Assembly (NCBI RefSeq): GCF_034043515.1
Contig: NZ_CP138214.1
Span: 4,154,001-4,218,000 of the forward strand
Reading direction: 5' to 3'
DNA from: Pseudomonas sp. MUP55
Lineage (GTDB): Bacteria > Pseudomonadota > Gammaproteobacteria > Pseudomonadales > Pseudomonadaceae
Length of the DNA: 64,000 nucleotides
Below, in pieces: positions 26,485 through 34,274 of this stretch. Position 1 is the first letter of the stretch. Every line of letters begins with the position of its first letter. The notes under the pieces are model-generated. The model was not told the origin of the DNA. It did not search any database and worked only from the letters and a program-made list of their open reading frames with translations. The position numbers and the translations under genes are program-made.

Positions 26485-29400
26485 ATGACGCTGTCCAGCG
26501 GGCTGATCGCCGCCGTTGCCCTGGCCTATATGGCCATTATGTTTGCCATCGCCTTTTACGGTGACCGTCGCCATGCGCCGCTGCCGCCACGGATGCGTGC
26601 GTGGGTGTATAGCTTGTCGCTGGCCGTGTATTGCACCAGTTGGACTTTCTTCGGCGCGGTAGGCCAGGCGGCCGAACAGCTGTGGGCATTTTTACCGATC
26701 TACCTGGGCCCGGTGCTGTTGCTGGTGCTGGCGCCCTGGGTGCTGCAGAAGATGATTCTGATCAGCAAGCAGGAAAACATCACCTCCATCGCCGACTTCA
26801 TCGCCGCCCGCTACGGCAAATCCCAGACCCTGGCCGTGGTGGTCGCGTTGATCTGCCTGGTTGGCGTATTGCCTTATATCGCCTTGCAGCTCAAAGGCAT
26901 CGTGCTGGGCGTGAACCTGCTGATCGGCTCCGGCCCCGACACCACGGGCACCCGGGCCCAGGACACCGCGCTGATCGTGTCGCTGGTGCTGGCGCTGTTC
27001 ACCATTGTGTTCGGTACCCGCAACCTCGACGCCACCGAACACCACCGCGGCATGGTGCTGGCGATTGCCTTCGAATCCCTGGTCAAGCTGTTCGCATTTC
27101 TGGCGGTCGGGGCGTTTGTGACCTACGGGCTGTACGACGGTTTCGGCGACCTGCTCAGCCAGGCGATGCTCGCGCCGCGCCTGGAGGAATACTGGACAGA
27201 AACCGTCAACTGGCCGTCGATGGTGGTGCAGACCGGTGTTGCGATGATGGCGATCATCTGCCTGCCCCGGCAATTTCATGTGACGGTGGTGGAGAATATC
27301 GACCCACAGGACTTGCGCCTGGCCAAGTGGGTATTCCCGGCTTATCTGATCCTGGCCGCACTGTTCGTGATCCCCATCGCCCTGGGCGGCAAGATGCTAT
27401 TGCCCGCTTCGGTGCTGCCGGACTCCTACGTGATCAGCCTGCCGATGGCCGAAGCCCATCCGGCCCTCGCCGTACTGGCCTTCATTGGCGGTGCCTCGGC
27501 GGCCACCGGCATGGTGATCGTGGCCAGCATTGCCTTGTCGACCATGGTCTCCAACGACATGCTGCTGCCATGGCTGCTGCGCCGCTCCAGCGCCGAGCGG
27601 CCCTTTGAAGTGTTCCGCCACTGGATGCTGTCGGTGCGCCGGGTGAGCATCGTGATCATCCTGCTGCTGGCCTATGTGAGCTACCGACTGCTGGGCTCCA
27701 CCGCGAGCCTGGCAACCATCGGCCAGATCGCCTTTGCCGCCGTGACCCAGCTCGCACCGGCAATGCTCGGCGCGCTCTATTGGAAACAGGCCAACCGACG
27801 TGGCGTATTTGCGGGGCTGGCGGCCGGTACATTCCTGTGGTTCTACACCCTGGTCCTACCGGTTACCGCGAAAAGCCTGGGTTGGTCGCTGAGCCTTTTC
27901 CCCGGCCTGACCTGGATGCACTCCCACCCGTTCGGACTTTCTGTAACCTCGTTGACCTTGGGCACCGTGGTGTCGCTGGCCGGGAATTTCACTTTGTTCG
28001 TGTGGGTGTCGATGCTGTCGCGTACACGGGTGTCCGAACATTGGCAGGCCGGCCGCTTTATCGGCCAGGAGATCAGCCAGCGCGCCAGCGCCCGTTCCAT
28101 GTTGTCGGTACAGATCAGTGATCTGCTCAGCCTGTCTGCACGCTTTGTGGGCGAAGAACGCGCCCAGCAGAGCTTCATCCGCTTCGCTTATCGCCAAGGC
28201 AAGGGCTTCAACCCCAACCAGAATGCCGACAACGACTGGATCGCCCACACCGAGCGCTTGCTGGCCGGCGTGCTCGGCGCGTCCTCGACGCGGGCCGTGG
28301 TGAAAGCGGCGATTGAAGGGCGCGACATGCAGCTGGAGGATGTCGTACGGATCGCCGACGAGGCATCCGAGGTGCTGCAGTTCAACCGCGCCCTGCTGCA
28401 AGGGGCGATCGAGAACATCACCCAGGGCATCAGTGTGGTGGATCAGTCGCTCAAGCTGGTGGCGTGGAACCGGCGCTATCTGGAGCTGTTCAACTACCCC
28501 GACGGCCTGATCAGCGTTGGCCGGCCGATTGCCGACATCATCCGTTACAACGCCGAGCGCGGCCTGTGTGGCCCAGGCGAGGCGCAAGTGCATGTGGCGC
28601 GACGCCTGCACTGGATGCGCCAGGGCCGTGCACATACCTCCGAGCGCTTGTTCCCCAATGGACGCGTGATCGAATTGATTGGCAACCCGATGCCCGGCGG
28701 CGGTTTTGTCATGAGCTTCACCGACATCACCGCGTATCGCGAAGCCGAACAAGCGCTGACCGAGGCCAACGAAGGCCTGGAACAGCGAGTGACCGAGCGC
28801 ACCCATGAACTGTCGCAGCTCAACGTCGCGCTGACCGAGGCCAAGGGCGTGGCCGAAACTGCCAGCCAGTCGAAGACCCGCTTTCTGGCAGCCGTCAGCC
28901 ATGACCTGATGCAACCGCTGAACGCCGCACGCCTGTTCTCCGCCGCCCTTTCCCACCAGCAGGAAGGCCTCTCTGCCGAGGCTCGGCAACTGGTGCAGCA
29001 TCTGGACAGTTCGCTGCGCTCTGCCGAGGATTTGATCAGCGACTTGCTGGACATCTCGCGCCTGGAAAACGGCAAGATCAACCCACAACGCCAGCCTTTC
29101 GCACTCAACGAGCTCTTCGACACCCTGGGCGCCGAATTCAAGGCCCTGGCCCATGAGCAAGGCTTGCGTTTCCGCTTGCGCGGCAGTCGCCTGCGGGTGG
29201 ACAGCGACATCAAGTTGTTACGGCGCATCCTGCAGAATTTCCTCACCAATGCCTTCCGCTATGCCGACGGTCCGGTGCTGCTGGGCGTACGTCGTCGCAA
29301 GGGCGAACTGTGCCTGGAAGTGTGGGACCGAGGCCCCGGCATCCCGCTGGATAAACAGAAAGTGATTTTCGAAGAGTTCAAGCGCCTGGACAGCCACCAG

Positions 29401-29955
29401 ACCCGCGCCGAAAAGGGCCTGGGCCTGGGCCTGGCGATTGCCGACGGCCTGTGTCGCGTACTCGGCCATCGCCTGAGCGTGCGCTCATGGCCGGGCAAGG
29501 GCAGCGTGTTCAGCGTGCGTGTGCCGCTGGCGCGCAATCAGGCAAGCCCGCAGCACCCGGCGCCCCAGGAAAACGGCTTGCCGCTGAGCGGCGCGCAGGT
29601 GTTATGCGTGGATAACGAAGAAAGTATCCTCATCGGCATGCGCAGCCTGCTCACGCGCTGGGGTTGCCAAGTGTGGACCGCTACCGGCCAGGCCCAGTGC
29701 GCGGCCCTGCTCGCTGAAGGCATGCGCCCGCACGTAGCGCTGGTGGATTATCACCTGGACAACGGCGAGACCGGCACTGAGTTGATGGGCTGGCTGCGGG
29801 CGCAACTGGCCGAGCCGATTCCCGGCGTGGTGATCAGCGCCGATGGGCGCCCGGAAAGAGTCGCGGAGGTACATGCAGCAGGGCTGGATTACCTGGCCAA
29901 GCCCGTGAAGCCTGCAGCATTGCGGGCGCTGTTGAGCAGACATCTGCCTCTGTAG
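26485..29955 (+). CDS. mxtR: Sodium:solute symporter-like hybrid sensor histidine kinase (MxtR/CrbS type)
   Basis: A 1156-residue inner-membrane fusion. An SSS-family transporter-like domain with about 13 membrane segments (1-500); a linker (STAC-like, about 510-640); a PAS domain (about 650-760); coiled coil; HisKA with phospho-acceptor His806 (AVSHDLMQPLN); HATPase (NFLTNAFRYADG, WDRGPGIP, KGLGLGLAI); and a receiver (about 1035-1156) with Asp1088 (ALVDYHLDNG). This matches MxtR/CrbS, which with the ErdR/CrbR regulator controls acetate assimilation. No cognate regulator gene is adjacent. GGAG is 5 nt before the ATG at 26485. Confidence 0.88.
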   Translation: MTLSSGLIAAVALAYMAIMFAIAFYGDRRHAPLPPRMRAWVYSLSLAVYCTSWTFFGAVGQAAEQLWAFLPIYLGPVLLLVLAPWVLQKMILISKQENITSIADFIAARYGKSQTLAVVVALICLVGVLPYIALQLKGIVLGVNLLIGSGPDTTGTRAQDTALIVSLVLALFTIVFGTRNLDATEHHRGMVLAIAFESLVKLFAFLAVGAFVTYGLYDGFGDLLSQAMLAPRLEEYWTETVNWPSMVVQTGVAMMAIICLPRQFHVTVVENIDPQDLRLAKWVFPAYLILAALFVIPIALGGKMLLPASVLPDSYVISLPMAEAHPALAVLAFIGGASAATGMVIVASIALSTMVSNDMLLPWLLRRSSAERPFEVFRHWMLSVRRVSIVIILLLAYVSYRLLGSTASLATIGQIAFAAVTQLAPAMLGALYWKQANRRGVFAGLAAGTFLWFYTLVLPVTAKSLGWSLSLFPGLTWMHSHPFGLSVTSLTLGTVVSLAGNFTLFVWVSMLSRTRVSEHWQAGRFIGQEISQRASARSMLSVQISDLLSLSARFVGEERAQQSFIRFAYRQGKGFNPNQNADNDWIAHTERLLAGVLGASSTRAVVKAAIEGRDMQLEDVVRIADEASEVLQFNRALLQGAIENITQGISVVDQSLKLVAWNRRYLELFNYPDGLISVGRPIADIIRYNAERGLCGPGEAQVHVARRLHWMRQGRAHTSERLFPNGRVIELIGNPMPGGGFVMSFTDITAYREAEQALTEANEGLEQRVTERTHELSQLNVALTEAKGVAETASQSKTRFLAAVSHDLMQPLNAARLFSAALSHQQEGLSAEARQLVQHLDSSLRSAEDLISDLLDISRLENGKINPQRQPFALNELFDTLGAEFKALAHEQGLRFRLRGSRLRVDSDIKLLRRILQNFLTNAFRYADGPVLLGVRRRKGELCLEVWDRGPGIPLDKQKVIFEEFKRLDSHQTRAEKGLGLGLAIADGLCRVLGHRLSVRSWPGKGSVFSVRVPLARNQASPQHPAPQENGLPLSGAQVLCVDNEESILIGMRSLLTRWGCQVWTATGQAQCAALLAEGMRPHVALVDYHLDNGETGTELMGWLRAQLAEPIPGVVISADGRPERVAEVHAAGLDYLAKPVKPAALRALLSRHLPL

Positions 29956-29975
29956 AGAGAATGTACTCGGTAAAA

Positions 29976-30066
29976 ATGTGGGAGGGGGCTTGCCCCCGAT
30001 GGCGGTCTGTCAGTTAAAAAATCGCTGACTGTTACACCGCTATCGGGGGCAAGCCCCCTCCCACAT
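29976..30066. repeat. REP doublet between convergent mxtR and rmuC
   Basis: TGTGGGAGGGGGCTTGCCCC followed by CGATGGCGGT, and its inverse ending GCCCCCTCCCACA, lie 21 nt after mxtR and 14 nt from the rmuC stop. Confidence 0.93.
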
Positions 30067-30079
30067 TTCGGACTGTACA

Positions 30080-31573
30080 TTACTCAGGAGAATGCGCCAC
30101 GCCATCCGAATCTGTCATCGCGCGCTCCAGCAAATCCGCCGGCAGGCTTTTGCTCGCACGGGCGCCAAGCAGGCGTAGCTGCTCGGTGCGACTGACCAGA
30201 TTGCCGCGTCCATCCGTAAGCTTGTTGCGCGCTGCGCTGTAGGCCTTATCCAACTGTTGCAGGCGATTGCCCACTTCATCGAGATCCTGGATAAACAGCA
30301 CGAACTTGTCGTACAGCCAGCCGGCGCGCTCGGCGATCTCCCGGGCGTTCTGGCTCTGGCGCTCCTGCTTCCACAGGCTGTCGATCACCCGCAGGGTAGC
30401 CAGCAAGGTGGTGGGGCTGACGATCACGATATGCCGGTCGAAAGCTTCCTGAAACAGGTTTGGCTCGGCTTGCAGCGCTGCGGAAAACGCCGCTTCAATC
30501 GGCACGAACAGCAGCACGAAATCCAGGCTGTGCAAACCTTCCAGGCGCTTGTAATCCTTGCCGGCCAAGCCTTTGACGTGATTGCGCAGGGACAGTACAT
30601 GCTGCTTCAACGCCGCCTGGCCAATCACCTCGTCATCCGCCGCGACGTACTGCTGATAAGCAGTCAGGCTGACCTTGGAGTCCACCACCACCTGCTTGTC
30701 GCCCGGCAACATGATCAGCACGTCCGGCTGGAAGCGTTCGCCGTCCGGGCCTTTGAGGCTGACCTGGGTCTGGTACTCGCGCCCCTTCTCAAGGCCCGCA
30801 TGTTCCAGTACCCGCTCGAGGATCAGCTCGCCCCAGTTGCCCTGGGTTTTCTGGCCTTTGAGGGCACGGGTCAGGTTGGTGGCTTCGTCCGACAGGCGCA
30901 GGTTCAGTTGCTGCAGGCGCTCAAGCTCCTTGGCCAGGGAGAAGCGTTCGCGGGCTTCGTTCTGGTAACTCTCTTCAACGCGTTTTTCGAAGGACTGGAT
31001 GCGTTCCTTGAGTGGGTCCAGAAGCTGGCCCAGGCGCTCCTGGCTGGTTTCGGCAAAGCGTTGCTCGCGCTCATCGAAGATCTTCCCGGCCAGTTCGGCA
31101 AACTGGGCGCGCAGTTCATCGCGGGAACCTTGCAGGTCGGCGAGGCGCTGCTGATGGCTGTCCTGCTGTTCGCGCAGCTCGGCGCGCAAGGCCGCGGCCA
31201 GGGCGTCAAGCCGGCGCAGCTCGGTTTCCTTGGCGCTGCGATCCAGGTTCCAGGCGTGGGCGGCGTCGCGGGCGTTGTCGCGGTCGATCTGCAACAGCTC
31301 GACTTCACGGCGCACGGCGGCCAGGTCGGCCTGCTTGGCGGCATTGGCCTGGCTCAGATCGCTGATCTCGTCGCGGCTGGCGTCCAGTTGGGCGCCAAGC
31401 CCTTCCTGGGCCAGTTGCGCGATCGCCAGGCGCTCTTCCAGCAACTCCCAGCCGGTGGTGCGCGCGGTCAGCCGCCGTTGAATCTGCCAGCACAACGCCA
31501 ATAACGGCAGCGCTGCCCCAGCAAACCCCAAGGCGACACTGGTCCAGTCGAAAACCATAGCCATTTCTGCCAT
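30080..31573 (-). CDS. rmuC: DNA recombination protein RmuC
   Basis: About 497 residues: a short N-terminal hydrophobic segment (VALGFAGAALPLLALCW), a long coiled coil (about 35-190, rich in Ala/Glu/Gln/Arg), then the RmuC nuclease-like domain (about 200-470) with VLIMLPGDKQVVVDSKVSLTAYQQYV and FVLLFVPIEAAF. RmuC limits recombination between inverted repeats, which may matter in this repeat-rich genome (inference). Several in-frame starts exist (TTG 31579, ATG 31573, 31564, 31558) without a clear ribosome site, so the N-terminus is uncertain by a few residues. Confidence 0.92.
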   Translation of the reverse strand: MAEMAMVFDWTSVALGFAGAALPLLALCWQIQRRLTARTTGWELLEERLAIAQLAQEGLGAQLDASRDEISDLSQANAAKQADLAAVRREVELLQIDRDNARDAAHAWNLDRSAKETELRRLDALAAALRAELREQQDSHQQRLADLQGSRDELRAQFAELAGKIFDEREQRFAETSQERLGQLLDPLKERIQSFEKRVEESYQNEARERFSLAKELERLQQLNLRLSDEATNLTRALKGQKTQGNWGELILERVLEHAGLEKGREYQTQVSLKGPDGERFQPDVLIMLPGDKQVVVDSKVSLTAYQQYVAADDEVIGQAALKQHVLSLRNHVKGLAGKDYKRLEGLHSLDFVLLFVPIEAAFSAALQAEPNLFQEAFDRHIVIVSPTTLLATLRVIDSLWKQERQSQNAREIAERAGWLYDKFVLFIQDLDEVGNRLQQLDKAYSAARNKLTDGRGNLVSRTEQLRLLGARASKSLPADLLERAMTDSDGVAHSPE

Positions 31574-31619
31574 CACCAAAAAACAGCAAGGTTAACCAAG
31601 CAAGGCACGGGAGGACAGC

Positions 31620-31943
31620 TCAGTCTTCGACCTGGCCCAGTTCACGCTGGGCGAGACGGTCGCCGGCGCGGGCCGCTGAACGCAGCAGGTCGTGGCCGAT
31701 ACGCCGGTCGCGGGCACTTCCGCATTCACGGCACATCAACTGGCCCAGGCGGCTCTGCGCGGCCACCACACCCTCGCGGGCAGGCTGCTTGAGCAGACGG
31801 CCAGCCAAGTGCTTGATGTTGGTACTCTGCCCCAGGCGCGGGCTGTCGAGGAGCCACAAGGCGACTTTCAAAGAGAAACGCTTGGGCGCGGTAACAGATT
31901 GGGGCGTGTCGGTAACAGAAGGTGATACTGAGCGAAACTTCAT
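31620..31943 (-). CDS. Small Sel1-repeat-like protein
   Basis: A 107-residue basic protein. The C-terminal half has two Sel1-like helical repeats (LLKQPAREGVVAAQSRLGQLMC and LLRSAARAGDRLAQRELGQVED). Such repeats bind other proteins. No signal peptide is seen. It lies upstream of rmuC in the same direction, 46 nt away. The frame is open 53 codons further upstream but that part has no family-like sequence, so the ATG at 31943 is chosen. Specific function unknown. Confidence 0.7.
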   Translation of the reverse strand: MKFRSVSPSVTDTPQSVTAPKRFSLKVALWLLDSPRLGQSTNIKHLAGRLLKQPAREGVVAAQSRLGQLMCRECGSARDRRIGHDLLRSAARAGDRLAQRELGQVED

Positions 31944-32398
31944 AAAGCACTGTGGGACAGAACGGAAGGCGCGCCACTCTACTCTTTTTTTCGTACAGGT
32001 AAAGTCGAAAAAACGCTGCACGCCCGTTCTAGAGCAAGCGCTTGGGACAATCCACAGAAGCTGTGGATAACTCAGTGGACAACCCGGCTTTAACTCGCGC
32101 AAAGGCCCATGGAACGGGGGCCGCAGTCAAACTGACGATTTTTTCACCAATAAAAAAAAGCGAGATTTTTCATTGACTTAAATTTTGATTGCAGGCAAAT
32201 GGGCAGGCTCCAGCACTGTCACCAGCGAAGTTAGGTGGGCTGCGACTAATGTGCACAAGTACACAGCCAATGGTTATATCCACGGCTTTTTTTGGTCCGA
32301 CACGCTCGCAAAATGTTACTGCCAGCCAACCAGGGGCCTTTTCAAACCGGTCGCGGCTCGCCACACTCCCCCACCAACAACCCAACCGTGCAGGGCCG
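31944..32398. other. 455-bp intergenic region with DnaA-box-like sites and an AT-rich tract
   Basis: There is no supported gene. Contents: three DnaA-box-like 9-mers at 32048-32082, one perfect; an A/T-rich stretch with a run of eight A residues around 32140-32190; TTGACT at 32174 as a possible -35; and an imperfect palindrome TGTGCACAAGTACACA (32250-32265). The flanking genes are divergent, so promoters for both must be here. Confidence 0.6.
32048..32082. promoter_or_regulatory. DnaA-box cluster
   Basis: Perfect DnaA box TTATCCACA on the minus strand (32062-32070), with 7-of-9 matches CAATCCACA (plus, 32048-32056) and TTGTCCACT (minus, 32074-32082). The first two form an exact 8-bp inverted repeat, ATCCACAG-AAG-CTGTGGAT. 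DnaA binding is inferred from the motif alone. Confidence 0.45.
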
Positions 32399-32704
32399 AT
32401 GAAAGGAATTCTGTTATTCGCCGCATTGCTGCTGGCGGTCTGCGCGACGTCTCTGGGCATCAATGCGCTGTTACCGTCCCCGGACGGCGCACTGTTCGCC
32501 ATCGCGATCCTGCTGTCAGCCGCCTTGACCGCTGTGTGCCTGTGCATCGAACTGGGTGAAGGCGGGATCAATGACATGCGTGATGTGATGCGGGTCATCG
32601 AGACCGGCCAGTCCCTGCGACTGACCCTCGCCGCGTACGGGCTTGGCTCCACGCTGGCGGCGGCCATAACCGTGTTGGTTTATCGTGGCCTGCTGGGTGG
32701 CTGA
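32399..32704 (+). CDS. Small membrane protein of unknown function
   Basis: A 101-residue protein, MKGILLFAALLLAVCATSLGINALL..., with three hydrophobic segments (about 1-25, 30-50, 78-98) and a charged middle (LGEGGINDMRDVMRVIETGQS). I do not recognise the family. The start at 32399 gives a clean hydrophobic N-terminus; the upstream open part has no membrane or family features. A weak AGGG precedes the ATG. It is divergent from the Sel1-like gene. Confidence 0.6.
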   Translation: MKGILLFAALLLAVCATSLGINALLPSPDGALFAIAILLSAALTAVCLCIELGEGGINDMRDVMRVIETGQSLRLTLAAYGLGSTLAAAITVLVYRGLLGG

Positions 32705-33146
32705 ATGTTTTTTTGCCTGGCGGCTTCCCTTCCTAGTTTCGATCCGTTACTATCCGCGGCGTTAGTACCAAGCTGAAAGTCAATTCTGGTCGAACACGTC
32801 CCCTGAACAACATGGGATCGACCACCTCGATGGTTTCCAGGTATCACTTGCGACGACACTGCCTTTGAATAAGCAAAGGGTGCCGCGAAGTCTGCATACT
32901 CTGACCGAACCAACCTGCAAATTGATCAGGATCTTCACCCCGGGCCCAGAACCTTTGCCCTTGTTGTGTTGCCTGCCCTCCTAAGTACCTACCTGCCAGC
33001 CCAAGCGCGCCTAATTGAATAGCGCTTCAAACTGGCTGCTTTGTTCCAGACTAGGTTCTTTCGCTTGATCAATGGTGATCAGCGTTTCTGGAACGTTTTA
33101 ACGTTGCACGGTTCTTATCCGTGTCATTTGTAGGAACACCAATAAT
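32705..33146. other. 442-bp region without a recognisable gene
   Basis: No convincing protein frame on either strand. The right part holds TTGATCAATGGTGATCA (33065-33081, inverted repeat) and AACGTTTTAACGTT (33092-33105, repeated AACGTT) shortly before the next gene, which could be promoter or operator elements. The minus strand of 32705-32900 has several GGA triplets but no terminator that would define an sRNA. Confidence 0.4.
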
Positions 33147-33371
33147 ATGAACGCTCAAATCCACACTCAGGATGCCATCCGCACCCTCACCAACGCTTTT
33201 GCCCCAATGAACTGCCTGATCATGGCCGCTCGCAAAGGCTGCTTCAGCTTCACCCTGGTCAACGAACACGGCATCGCACGTCACAGCGAACGCCTGTACC
33301 CCGATCAATACTCCAGCGCAGAACCGCTGCAGGCCGTGATCGAGCGTACCCGTCAGGCACTGACTGCCTGA
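33147..33371 (+). CDS. Conserved hypothetical protein, 74 residues
   Basis: MNAQIHTQDAIRTLTNAF... is a soluble protein with two Cys and a predicted helix-strand-helix pattern (RKGCFSFTLVNEHGIARHSERLY looks like a small beta hairpin). AGGAA lies 10 nt before the ATG, and a strong terminator closes the gene 22 nt after the stop, so it is a monocistronic unit. I do not recognise a function. Confidence 0.72.
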   Translation: MNAQIHTQDAIRTLTNAFAPMNCLIMAARKGCFSFTLVNEHGIARHSERLYPDQYSSAEPLQAVIERTRQALTA

Positions 33372-33393
33372 TCGACCCGAGTCGCTGAAACAC

Positions 33394-33423
33394 AAAAACC
33401 CTGCCTGAAAAGCAGGGTTTTTT
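33394..33423. terminator. Terminator after the 74-residue gene
   Basis: Stem AAACCCTGC/GCAGGGTTT with loop CTGAAAA and a T run (TTTTTT) on the plus strand; an A run on the other side allows bidirectional use. Confidence 0.92.
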
Positions 33424-33548
33424 ATTGCCTGGAATTTGACCCAGGTACTTTTTACTAAGCACGAATAGATATAAACGTTATAACCGGATAAAGAAGATGT
33501 TTTAAAAACAGTCCTTTACAAGACGAATATGACACTACACTTCAACTC

Positions 33549-33620
33549 AAGCGGCATGATCCGCTTGCGACGGGCCTGAGATCCGATCCACCGCTGCCAA
33601 GCCCCCTTCTCAGGCCCGTC
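33549..33620 (+). other. Structured leader: two consecutive stem-loops
   Basis: AAGCGG-CATGAT-CCGCTT (33549-33566) is followed by a perfect 13-bp inverted repeat, GACGGGCCTGAGA (33569-33581) against TCTCAGGCCCGTC (33608-33620), with a 26-nt loop. It ends 26 nt before the start of the next gene. No T run follows, so it is not a simple terminator; it could be a 5' UTR regulator, small RNA or protein-binding site. Confidence 0.55.
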
Positions 33621-33646
33621 AATCATTCCGACGGACTGAGGCTTGT

Positions 33647-34129
33647 ATGGGTATTGCCGCCAGCGAATTGTGTCGTTATGTAATCAGGCCGACCTTGATG
33701 TACCTCGGCTGTCATAACCCGACTGCCGAAACCCTGTTGCTGGGCATTGCCGCCAGCCAGTCGGAGCTTGGCTCAGCCTTGCATGACCGGCGCGGCCACG
33801 GCCTCTACAGCATCACCGAACCGCGCCACCGCGCCCTTTGGGACACCTACCTGGCGCTCGACCCCGAACGGGCGAGCCTGGTGCGTGGACTGGCCAGCCA
33901 ACATGCGTTCCTCAGTGCGCCCCAGTTGGAGCTGACGGTGAACCTGCGTTACGCCACAGCGATTGCCTGGTTGCTGGTGGAACAGCACCGTCCCGCCCTG
34001 CCCGCCCCCGGCGATGTACTGGCGATGGCACGTATCTGGAAAGAAATATTTCACCCTCAAGGCCGGCTGCGGGATTTCTCTCAGGCCTGGCAAACCTGCG
34101 TCTCCCCAATGAAACAGGCGACCTGCTGA
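33647..34129 (+). CDS. Hypothetical protein, possibly phage-derived
   Basis: A 160-residue soluble protein. The pattern LLLGIAASQSELGSAL...GHGLYSITEPRHRALWDTYLAL...LTVNLRYATAIAWLL...LPAPGDVLAMARIWKEIF resembles, from memory, a family of phage structural or lysis-related proteins with an AAxES-LG / ALGxxQMEPxTHxDxW-YL / NLxYATAM / WKxYxNT layout. The Glu-Ser centre is changed here (ASQSELG). No other phage gene is nearby. The similarity is a visual judgement and should be treated as weak. The start MGIAASELCRYVIRP lacks a clear ribosome site. Confidence 0.55.
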   Translation: MGIAASELCRYVIRPTLMYLGCHNPTAETLLLGIAASQSELGSALHDRRGHGLYSITEPRHRALWDTYLALDPERASLVRGLASQHAFLSAPQLELTVNLRYATAIAWLLVEQHRPALPAPGDVLAMARIWKEIFHPQGRLRDFSQAWQTCVSPMKQATC

Positions 34130-34274
34130 CCGGGCAAATTGCAAGATTCGCCAAAACCCGGTGAATTTGGTCGGATTGTCCTACAAAACCGCTCTATCTC
34201 CTGCGTTACAGCCTATAGCGCGATGACAAATTTATTGATACTTTCCGCAGCGGTGATCACACGGAGTTCTAATA

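Noticed and set aside
32680..32913. 77-codon minus-strand frame in the intergenic region
   Set aside because: No ribosome site, no hydrophobic or conserved pattern, and it overlaps the end of the small membrane protein gene.
33065..33081. Anr/Fnr box candidate TTGATCAATGGTGATCA
   Set aside because: Anr needs TTGAT-N4-ATCAA; here the half sites are 8 nt apart and the second is imperfect.
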